NCBI RefSeq assembly: GCF_007827955.1
Contig: NZ_VITR01000002.1
Coordinates: 1-64,000, forward strand
From: Nitrospirillum pindoramense
Lineage (GTDB): Bacteria; Pseudomonadota; Alphaproteobacteria; Azospirillales; Azospirillaceae
DNA: 64,000 nt
Reading direction: 5' to 3'
The notes under the pieces were generated by a model, which did not search any database, was not told the DNA's origin, and worked only from the letters and a program-made list of their open reading frames with translations. A program made the translations under genes and the position numbers. Positions 57,965-64,000 of the stretch are shown piece by piece. Positions within the stretch are counted from its first letter, which is position 1. Each line of letters opens with the position of its first letter.

Positions 57965-59005
57965 TTACTTACAGCCCAGGCGGCTCTTCTGGTCCTCACC
58001 CCGGCGCTTCAGCGTGGGGGCCGCGTCCTTGTCGGCATCCAACTGCTTCAGCACCACGCAGGCGCTGGTCTTGTCGCCCAGGCCATCCAGGGACAGCGCC
58101 AGCTTCAGCAGATAGTCGGCGCCCTTGTTGCTCTTCGGGTACTTCTTGTAGCCGTCGCCGAAGGCCACGGCGGCGGCCTTGTAGTTACCGCGCATATAGA
58201 AGGTTTCGCCCAGCCAGTACTGGGCGTTGGAGGCCAGGGGGCTGTCCGGGTTCTGCTTCAGGAATTGGGAGAAGGCCTTCTCCGCGTTGGGCGCGTCGCC
58301 CTGGCGCAGCAGGTTGAAGGCATAGTCGTACTGGTCCTGCACCGGACCGGCCGGCAGGGTGCCGGCGGAGTCGGCCCCGGCGGCGGAATTGGCCGCCCCC
58401 TTGTTGCCGCCCGGCGGCGGCACCGGGCCGGTATCGGTGGACGGCAGCGGCGGCTTGCCGCCGCCCTTGAGGTCGGTCGGCGGGGCGCCGGCATCGCCGC
58501 CCCCAGCGCCGCCAACCGACGCGCCGAGGCCGATACCGGCCTTGTCCTCCAGCTTCTGCAGGCGCAGGTCGATGTCGGCCGACAGCTTGTCCAGCCGTTC
58601 CTTAATCTGGCTGACCTGATAGGCCAGTTCCTCATACTTGCCGGTCTGCTGCTGCGTCTGGGTTTCCATCTGCAGCTTCAGCACCTCGATCTCCGCGGCG
58701 GCCGACGGGCCGTTGCCGCCGGGGGCGCCGTTCATGGGGCCGGAGGGCTTAACGCCATTGCGGTACACGTCGCGCGACAGGGTCTGCACGTCCGTCTCCA
58801 GCCGGGAAAGGCGGTTCAGCAGATCCTGCATGTCCCGGCTTTGCGCCTGGGCCGGCACCGGCGCCAGCAGCGGCACCACGACGGCGGCGGCCATGCCGCA
58901 GAGGGCGGCCCAGCGGGCGGCCCTGTGGGACAACGCGCCACGCCACCAGGCGCCGGCGCGGTTGTGCGTGCGGGGGGAAAGGGGGGACGACAGCGACGGC
59001 GTCAT
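57965..59005 (-). CDS. cpoB: Tol-Pal system protein CpoB (YbgF)
   Basis: The 346-aa periplasmic protein has a signal peptide (hydrophobic WAALCGMAAAVVVPLLAPVPAQAQ preceded by a long charged N-region), an N-terminal coiled coil (MQDLLNRLSRLETDVQTLSRD and further heptads), a Gly/Pro/Ala-rich linker, and a C-terminal TPR domain starting QDQYDYAFNLLRQGDAPNAEKAF. It coordinates peptidoglycan synthesis with Tol-Pal constriction. It ends GEDQKSRLGCK. It lies between pal and tilS. Confidence 0.93.
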   Translation of the reverse strand: MTPSLSSPLSPRTHNRAGAWWRGALSHRAARWAALCGMAAAVVVPLLAPVPAQAQSRDMQDLLNRLSRLETDVQTLSRDVYRNGVKPSGPMNGAPGGNGPSAAAEIEVLKLQMETQTQQQTGKYEELAYQVSQIKERLDKLSADIDLRLQKLEDKAGIGLGASVGGAGGGDAGAPPTDLKGGGKPPLPSTDTGPVPPPGGNKGAANSAAGADSAGTLPAGPVQDQYDYAFNLLRQGDAPNAEKAFSQFLKQNPDSPLASNAQYWLGETFYMRGNYKAAAVAFGDGYKKYPKSNKGADYLLKLALSLDGLGDKTSACVVLKQLDADKDAAPTLKRRGEDQKSRLGCK

Positions 59006-59225
59006 GGATCGGTTCCGGCAAGAATCAGCGGGACGGGGAGAAGAGCTTGGGCCGGGTCCAGACCGCCGGCCACGCGCGACCTTAGAGCAGTTCGCCCAAA
59101 GGGGGAATCGCCTTTGGACGTGACTCCGCTCGGCTATAGGGACAGCGCGGGCGACGCGCCCCCGAACGGGACCACCGCCAACAACGCCCCAAAAGTAATA
59201 AAGACCAAACTGAAAGTAATATGCA

Positions 59226-59270
59226 CAAAGTAAAAGGGCGCCGCCCGACCCGATGGGTCGAACGGCGCCC
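59226..59270 (-). terminator. Terminator after pal
   Basis: GGGCGCCG (59236-59243) pairs with CGGCGCCC (59263-59270), with further pairing inside (CGACCC with GGGTCG). On the minus strand TTTTACTTT follows. It may reduce transcription from pal into cpoB. Confidence 0.85.
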
Positions 59271-59297
59271 CTGTACCAACCACCCTTATGGGGCAGC

Positions 59298-59801
59298 TTA
59301 GTTGATGACCGTCACGCCGCGACGGTTCTGCGCCCAGGCGGCCTCGTTGGAACCGAGGACAGCGGGACGCTCCTTGCCGTAGCTGATCACCTGCACGCGG
59401 GCCAGGTCGACACCGGTGGCGGTCAGGTAGTTCTTCACGGCGTTGGCGCGACGCTCGCCCAGGGCGAGGTTGTACTCGCGGGTGCCGCGCTCGTCGGTGT
59501 GGCCTTCGATCGTGATCGTGACCTGGCCGTACTTCTTCAGCCAAGCGGCCTGCTTATCCAGGGTCGCGGTGGCTTCCGGGGTCAGGTCGAACTTGTCGTA
59601 ACCGAAGAACACGCGGTCACCAACGTTGACCACGAAGTCTTCCTTGGAACCCGGGACCGGGCCGGTCGGCTTGGCCGGGGTCGGCTGCGGGGCGACGGCA
59701 GCCTGACCGCCGGTGGCGACTTCGGCCTTCTTCTCCGGAGTGGAGGAGCAAGCGGCCACCAGGGCCAGAGCCGCACACAGGCTCAGGTATTTCATGCGCA
59801 T
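59298..59801 (-). CDS. pal: Peptidoglycan-associated lipoprotein Pal
   Basis: The 167-aa outer-membrane lipoprotein has a lipobox ALVAACSS (Cys near residue 19), a Pro/Ala-rich tether, and an OmpA-like peptidoglycan-binding domain with FFGYDKFDLTPEA, ITIEGHTDERGTREYNLALGERRA and ISYGKERPAV. It connects the outer membrane to peptidoglycan and binds TolB. ATG 59801 (MRMKYLS) follows AGGGGG; the longer frame upstream is intergenic. A 173-bp gap separates it from tolB, possibly with its own promoter. Confidence 0.96.
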   Translation of the reverse strand: MRMKYLSLCAALALVAACSSTPEKKAEVATGGQAAVAPQPTPAKPTGPVPGSKEDFVVNVGDRVFFGYDKFDLTPEATATLDKQAAWLKKYGQVTITIEGHTDERGTREYNLALGERRANAVKNYLTATGVDLARVQVISYGKERPAVLGSNEAAWAQNRRGVTVIN

Positions 59802-59974
59802 AGTTTGAGACCCCCTACGGACAACTTTAAGTGGGATTGATATTATCGCGACCGCGATCTCGATTGAAGTGAGGCAGCGGCCGCGGCCGTCAAGCCGCAG
59901 CCACCACTTATTCCCGTCTCTGTAGACCGACAAGTCTTACGTCGCTCTTGCGCTGCGAAAATACTGTGGGCCCA

Positions 59975-61309
59975 TCACGGAATCAAGGGCGACCAAGCGG
60001 GGTCGGAAGCGTCCGTGGGGGTCAGCATCTGCCGTTCATTAGCCCCGGTAAGGTCGATGGAGTAAAGCCTTACCTGCCGCTGACGGCCGCCCTCGCCCAC
60101 CGGCTTCTCCTTAAAATACATCAGGACGCGACCATTTGGCGCCCAGGTTGGGCCCTCAACCAGGTAGCCGGTGCTCAATTCGCGCTCACCGGTGCCATCC
60201 GGGCGGATCACGCCGATCGAGAACCGGCCGCCGTTGATCCGTGTGAAGGCGATGAGGTCGCCGCGGGGGGACCACACCGGCGTGCCATACTTTCCGGCGC
60301 CGAAAGTAATACGCTGAACATTCGTGCCGTCAGCATTCATCGTATAGATCTGCTGACTTCCACCTCTATCAGATTCGAAAGTAATTTTACTTCCGTCGGG
60401 CGAGAAGGAGGGCGCGGTATCAATGGCCGGATTGTCGGTCAGGCGGGTCTGACGACGGGTGCGCAGGTCCAGCAGATAGATGTCGGTGTTGCCGTTCTGG
60501 GCCAGGCTCATGATGACCTTGTTGCCATCCGGCGAGAAGCGCGGGGCGAAGGTCATGCCCGGAAAATCACCCAGGATTTCCTGCCGGCCGGTGTCCACGT
60601 TGAAGATATATACCCGAGGTTTGTTGTTGAAGTAACTCAGGTATGTAATTTCCTGAGCCGTTGGCGAGAAACGTGGCGTTAACACCAGGACCCGTCCATC
60701 GGTCAGATACAGGTTGTTTTCCCCGTCCTGGTCCATAATGGCCAGGCGCTTCTGCCGCGATGTCGCCGGACCTGATTCGGCGATGTAGACGATGCGGGTG
60801 TCGAAATAGCCGTCCTCGCCCGTGACGCGCTTATAGATGGCGTCAGCGATGATATGGGCGATGCGGCGCCAGCCGTCGGGCTGGGTGAAGTAGGCCAAGC
60901 CCGTCAGCTGCTGCTGCGCCAGCACGTCGAACAGGCGGAACTCCACCTTCAGCCGGCCGTCGGGCTGCACGCTGGCGGTGCCGCTAACCAGGGCCTGGGC
61001 GTTGATGACCTTCCAGTCGCCATAGCGTGGCAGGCCGTTGGCCAGCTGCTCCGGCGTCTGGATGAAGGCGCGGTGGTCCAGGGGACGGAACAGGCCGGAA
61101 CGCTCCAGATCGGCCTCGATCACGTTGGCGATCTGGGCGCCCACCGCCTCACCGTAGAACTGGGTCACGGCGATGGGCAGCGGCTGGACCGTGCCCTTGG
61201 TGATATCGAGATGCAGTTCGGCCTTGGCCTGAACCGCGACCGCCATAAGCATCACCGCCGCCAGGGCGATGGCGCGCCGTAGGGCGGTTAGCGTCTGTCG
61301 CGTGATCAT
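59975..61309 (-). CDS. tolB: Tol-Pal system beta-propeller protein TolB
   Basis: The 444-aa periplasmic protein has a signal peptide ([22 protein letters not shown]), an N-terminal domain of about 140 residues and a six-bladed propeller with repeats such as [49 protein letters not shown] and [13 protein letters not shown]. It binds Pal and TolA in envelope constriction. Its ATG overlaps the last base of the tolA stop (TGATG), so translation may be coupled. The longer reading frame lies inside tolA. Confidence 0.96.
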   Translation of the reverse strand: MITRQTLTALRRAIALAAVMLMAVAVQAKAELHLDITKGTVQPLPIAVTQFYGEAVGAQIANVIEADLERSGLFRPLDHRAFIQTPEQLANGLPRYGDWKVINAQALVSGTASVQPDGRLKVEFRLFDVLAQQQLTGLAYFTQPDGWRRIAHIIADAIYKRVTGEDGYFDTRIVYIAESGPATSRQKRLAIMDQDGENNLYLTDGRVLVLTPRFSPTAQEITYLSYFNNKPRVYIFNVDTGRQEILGDFPGMTFAPRFSPDGNKVIMSLAQNGNTDIYLLDLRTRRQTRLTDNPAIDTAPSFSPDGSKITFESDRGGSQQIYTMNADGTNVQRITFGAGKYGTPVWSPRGDLIAFTRINGGRFSIGVIRPDGTGERELSTGYLVEGPTWAPNGRVLMYFKEKPVGEGGRQRQVRLYSIDLTGANERQMLTPTDASDPAWSPLIP

Positions 61310-62280
61310 CAGAACATGTCCTTCGGGCTGAACGTGAACACGATGGACCCGGCCCCGCCGTACTTTTCCTTGGGCAGGCGCAAGGTCGAACACTGGTCCT
61401 TCTGCAGCGCGCGGAGAGTGCTTTCCACGAAGCTGCGATAAGTCGGGTTGGACAGCGAGCCGTTGCCGGACACGTAGTCCACTTTGGTGACGTGCATGGA
61501 ACTGTCGAAGGTGACGCGAATGTCGGCGCTCATCTTGTCCACATCCTTGCCGCCAGCCGGCACGGCCCAGCATCCCGCCAATTGCGAGCGCAGGGCATCC
61601 TGCTCTGACACCGAAAGATGGTCGGATTGAGGCTGAGCCGTAGATGTCTGCTGTGTCTTCGGCATGTCTTTCGCCGGGGTGTCCTTCGCCGTCGACTTGG
61701 GCTTGTCTTCCTTCAGCTTGTCCACGTTCTTCAGGATGCTGTCGAGTGACGGCACATCCTTCTTGGGCTCAGGCTTCTTGGGGTCGGGCTTGGGCGGCTC
61801 GGGCTTGGGCTCCGGTTTCGGCGGCTCCGGCTTCGGCACCGGCTTGGGCTGCTCCAGCTCCGCCGTCTTCTGCTCCTCGACCTTCGGCACCTCCATCTTC
61901 TTGATGGGCAGGGCCTCGGGTTCCGGCGGGGGCGGCGGGGCGGGCTTGGGCGGTTCCGGCTTCGGTGGTTCCGGCTTCGGTGGTTCCGGCTTGGGGGGCT
62001 CGGGCACCTGTTCCGGAGGTGGCGGGGTCGGCTCGGCCTCCGCCTGCTGCGGCGGGGTGGGCGGTGTCGGGTCGGGCTGCGGCTCGGGCGCCTTGGGCGC
62101 CGGCGGCTGCGGCGTCTCCGGCGGCTTGACCGAGGTGTTCGTCAGCTGGCTGATGTCCATCTCCACCGCCACCGGCTCATCCATGACCAGCGGTTCGCTT
62201 TTCAGCAAAGGCAGGCCCAGGATCGCCAGCAGCAGCAGCGCGATGTGCAGGACGGTTGAAAAGATGATGGCCGGACGCAT
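61309..62280 (-). CDS. tolA: TolA, Pro/Lys/Glu-rich inner-membrane energy transducer
   Basis: The 323-aa protein has one N-terminal helix ([22 protein letters not shown], with His conserved for contacting TolQR), a long extended domain II rich in PPKPEP and PPTPP repeats (about residues 50-190), and a globular C-terminal TonB/TolA-like domain ([15 protein letters not shown] and onward) that meets TolB and Pal. In E. coli the middle domain is Ala/Lys helical; here it is Pro-rich, typical for alphaproteobacteria. It follows tolR by 20 bp and overlaps tolB. Confidence 0.92.
   Translation of the reverse strand: MRPAIIFSTVLHIALLLLAILGLPLLKSEPLVMDEPVAVEMDISQLTNTSVKPPETPQPPAPKAPEPQPDPTPPTPPQQAEAEPTPPPPEQVPEPPKPEPPKPEPPKPEPPKPAPPPPPEPEALPIKKMEVPKVEEQKTAELEQPKPVPKPEPPKPEPKPEPPKPDPKKPEPKKDVPSLDSILKNVDKLKEDKPKSTAKDTPAKDMPKTQQTSTAQPQSDHLSVSEQDALRSQLAGCWAVPAGGKDVDKMSADIRVTFDSSMHVTKVDYVSGNGSLSNPTYRSFVESTLRALQKDQCSTLRLPKEKYGGAGSIVFTFSPKDMF
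61950..62000 (-). repeat. 15-bp tandem repeats in tolA domain II
   Basis: Roughly three copies of a 15-bp unit (plus strand GGTTCCGGCTTCGGT with small variation) encode consecutive KPEPP units. The repeats are coding and could vary in copy number among strains by slippage. Confidence 0.75.
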
Positions 62281-62300
62281 GGGACTGGTCTGGCTTCCTG

Positions 62301-62750
62301 CTAATGACGGGCCGGGGCGTCGGGCAACTGCGCGATCAGCGACACCTTCTTGTAGCCAGCGCTGCTGATCGCCCCCATGACCTCGATGATGCGGCCATAG
62401 GCCAGCGACTTGTCGCCCCGCACGAAGATGCGGGCGTCGGCGTTGTTCTGGCTGATGGCGGCCAGGCGCGGCACCAGGTCGGTCAGGTCCGTCTTGGTCT
62501 CGTTCAGGTAGACATCGCCATTGTCGCGGATGGACACCACCAGCGGCTCATCCTGGCCGGGAAGGGCCGGGGCCTTGCTCTTGGGTAGGTCGACCGGCAC
62601 ACCCACGGTCAGCAAGGGTGCGGTCACCATGAAGATGATGAGCAGCACCAGCATCACGTCCACCATGGGCGTCACGTTGATATCGGCCATGGGACGCGCG
62701 CGGCGCCGCCCCCGGCCGGTGGACTGCTTTCCCGACAGCGACGCGCCCAT
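62301..62750 (-). CDS. tolR: TolR, ExbD/TolR family
   Basis: The 149-aa protein has one helix near residues 25-48 (DINVTPMVDVMLVLLIIFMV) with the essential Asp of the proton channel, and a periplasmic domain (VSIRDNGDVYLNETKTDL, GDKSLAYGRIIEVMGA). Together with TolQ it uses the proton motive force to energise TolA. It begins 1 bp after the tolQ stop. Confidence 0.96.
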   Translation of the reverse strand: MGASLSGKQSTGRGRRRARPMADINVTPMVDVMLVLLIIFMVTAPLLTVGVPVDLPKSKAPALPGQDEPLVVSIRDNGDVYLNETKTDLTDLVPRLAAISQNNADARIFVRGDKSLAYGRIIEVMGAISSAGYKKVSLIAQLPDAPARH

Positions 62751-62751
62751 G

Positions 62752-63480
62752 TCAGCCCCGCTCTTCCAGGTGGCGTTGCAGGATGGCGCTGAATTCCGTC
62801 ACGAACGAGTCCAGCCGGTCGCCGAAGCGGGCGATGTCGGAGGAGAACTTGTTGTAGGCGATGCTGGCCGGGATGGCGGCCACCAGGCCCAGGGCCGTGG
62901 CGAACAGCGCCTCGGCGATGGAGGGGGCCACGACCGCCAGACTGGTGTTGCCGGCCGCCGCGATGCTGGTGAAGCTGTGCATGATGCCCCACACCGTGCC
63001 CAGGAGGCCGACGAAGGGGGCGTTGGACCCGACGGTGGCCAGCACGGTGATGTAGCGTTCCGTCTGCGCCATTTCGCGGCTGACGGTGACGGACATGACG
63101 CGCTCGATGCGCTGGGCCAGGTTGGCGCGCATAGCGCCGGAGGATGTCAGCCCGCGCTCGTTGGCGTGGCGCCATTCGCGCATGCCGGCGGCGAAGGTGG
63201 CGGACAGCGGATCGCTGGGGGCCTTGCCCACTTCCTCATACAGTTGGTCCAGCGAGCCGCCGGACCAGAATTGCTCCTCGAAATCAGCGGCGGCGGCCTT
63301 CATGCGGCGCAGCTTCACCGATTTGTCGAAGATGATGGCCCACACCCAGACCGAGGCCGCCAACAGCCCCAGCATGATGGCCTTGACCAGCCAGTTGGCC
63401 GTCATGAACAGGCTGAGGGCCGAGATGTCCGCCGTCGGATTGGCGCCCAGGGCCACGAAATTCATGATCTGATGCTGCAT
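62752..63480 (-). CDS. tolQ: TolQ, MotA/TolQ/ExbB proton channel protein
   Basis: The 242-aa inner-membrane protein has three helices: about residues 25-45 (FMTANWLVKAIMLGLLAASVWVW), then ITVLATVGSNAPFVGLLGTVWGIMHSF and the third ALFATALGLVAAIPASIAYNKF. These form the MotA/TolQ/ExbB domain. It assembles with TolR. ATG 63480 (MQHQIMNFVAL) is preferred to a GTG four codons upstream. The gene starts 8 bp after the ybgC stop. Confidence 0.96.
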   Translation of the reverse strand: MQHQIMNFVALGANPTADISALSLFMTANWLVKAIMLGLLAASVWVWAIIFDKSVKLRRMKAAAADFEEQFWSGGSLDQLYEEVGKAPSDPLSATFAAGMREWRHANERGLTSSGAMRANLAQRIERVMSVTVSREMAQTERYITVLATVGSNAPFVGLLGTVWGIMHSFTSIAAAGNTSLAVVAPSIAEALFATALGLVAAIPASIAYNKFSSDIARFGDRLDSFVTEFSAILQRHLEERG

Positions 63481-63488
63481 CGCCACTC

Positions 63489-64000
63489 TCACTCTTCCAA
63501 CGGGGCGCCCGCCGGCGCGCCGTCACCCTTCGAATTGATCTTTTCGCCGTCGCCGCGGCGTGTGTTGTCACCGGAGTCGCGGACCACGCCCAAGCGGGCG
63601 AAGGCCTGCGCCACCGGCGCCGGGACCCGCACCGCCCGGCCTTGGGCGTTGATGCAGGCCAGTTTCAGGCTCAACCGGACCAGGGTTTGGGCGTCGCCGC
63701 CGACCATGGCCGACGGCATGCTGCCACCACTTTGTGGCCGGTATATGGTCTGTTCCGCTAAAACCGTGGCGCCGGTGACACCGGTGATGCGGCTGCGCAC
63801 CTCCAGCGTTTCCTCCAGCCGCGCCGGCGCCAGGAAGTCCATGACACAGCGGCGCACCGCGAAGGCGACACCGGTGGCCGCCACCTGTTCCGCATGCGGC
63901 ACGCCCAGAACCCGCAGCATTTCCGTCCGCGCCCGCTCGGCATAGCGCAGGTAGTTGGCGTGGTAGACGATACCGCCGGCGTCCGTGTCCTCGTAATAGA
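63489..64000 (-). CDS. ybgC: Acyl-CoA thioesterase YbgC, N-terminus beyond window edge
   Basis: The frame runs off the right edge. Visible sequence begins YYEDTDAGGIVYHANYLRYAERARTEML, which includes the catalytic Asp of the hotdog-fold YbgC/4-hydroxybenzoyl-CoA thioesterase family. YbgC is the first gene of tol-pal clusters and may act on acyl groups in phospholipid synthesis. The C-terminal tail of about 40 residues (DSGDNTRRGDGEKINSKGDG) is hydrophilic and longer than usual. Confidence 0.92.
   Translation of the reverse strand, partial: YYEDTDAGGIVYHANYLRYAERARTEMLRVLGVPHAEQVAATGVAFAVRRCVMDFLAPARLEETLEVRSRITGVTGATVLAEQTIYRPQSGGSMPSAMVGGDAQTLVRLSLKLACINAQGRAVRVPAPVAQAFARLGVVRDSGDNTRRGDGEKINSKGDGAPAGAPLEE

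Noticed and set aside
61950-62000. Regular short repeats that might suggest a CRISPR or VNTR
   Set aside because: The unit is 15 bp, in frame, and encodes KPEPP units of TolA; there are no spacers.
61664-62368. Gly/Ser-rich plus-strand frame resembling a PE_PGRS or silk-like protein
   Set aside because: It is the complement of the Pro/Lys/Glu repeats of tolA and not an independent gene.

Overview
The window is GC-rich, gene-dense chromosomal DNA from an alphaproteobacterium, most likely of the Rhodospirillales (an Azospirillaceae-like member is my best guess; there is no 16S gene to settle it). The signs are the three-gene proton-translocating transhydrogenase (pntAA-pntAB-pntB), a COQ9-type ubiquinone protein, the serC-serA pair with a serC-type leader, and the alphaproteobacterial block ybgC-tolQRAB-pal-cpoB-tilS-ftsH-folP-glmM-thiD. 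No prophage, integrase, transposase, CRISPR array, plasmid origin or rRNA is visible. This is mostly core genome, and I found no clear undescribed multi-gene system; the findings are single genes and sites that stand out.

Layout. 1-3132 (minus): the str operon rpsL-rpsG-fusA-tuf, with tuf cut by the window edge. It is driven by a strong sigma70-like promoter with a leader of about 220 nt. rimO, whose product modifies the S12 protein encoded by rpsL, runs divergently (3673-5040). 5189-8715: two tandem, near-identical exported M28 peptidases. 8801-13084 (minus): a luciferase-like flavin oxidoreductase, then three enzymes with export signals (nucleoside phosphorylase-like, methyltransferase-like, and an FAD oxidoreductase lipoprotein). 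13305-16419: a hypothetical protein, a CAU tRNA (probably Ile2) and an MHS-type MFS transporter behind a long, possibly structured leader. 16514-18435: COQ9, peptide deformylase and rpsU.

18621-28453: a chemoreceptor, an orphan HNH protein, a small hypothetical protein, the pnt operon, an ABC exporter pair and an LD-carboxypeptidase. 28530-36771: aminopeptidase P, PrmA, an exported PepF-like peptidase, and a TPR/glycosyltransferase-like gene whose stop codon overlaps that of a convergent redoxin/2OG-Fe(II) oxygenase fusion. 36867-43138: a TetR gene divergent from a PEBP gene with a palindromic operator, UvrD/PcrA helicase, a small hypothetical protein, a diguanylate cyclase and a 115-aa soluble chemoreceptor-tip protein preceded by a 30-bp perfect palindrome.

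43390-48235 (minus): serC-serA with promoter and leader, and a large protein of unknown family. 48606-50922: divergent PhzF and MocR-type genes. 50929-64000 (minus): thiD, glmM, folP, ftsH, tilS and the Tol-Pal envelope operon up to ybgC, which is cut by the right edge. Many starts are non-ATG (TTG for def; GTG for rpsU, ldcA, the M24 peptidase, ftsH and others), chosen here by Shine-Dalgarno position and family N-termini.
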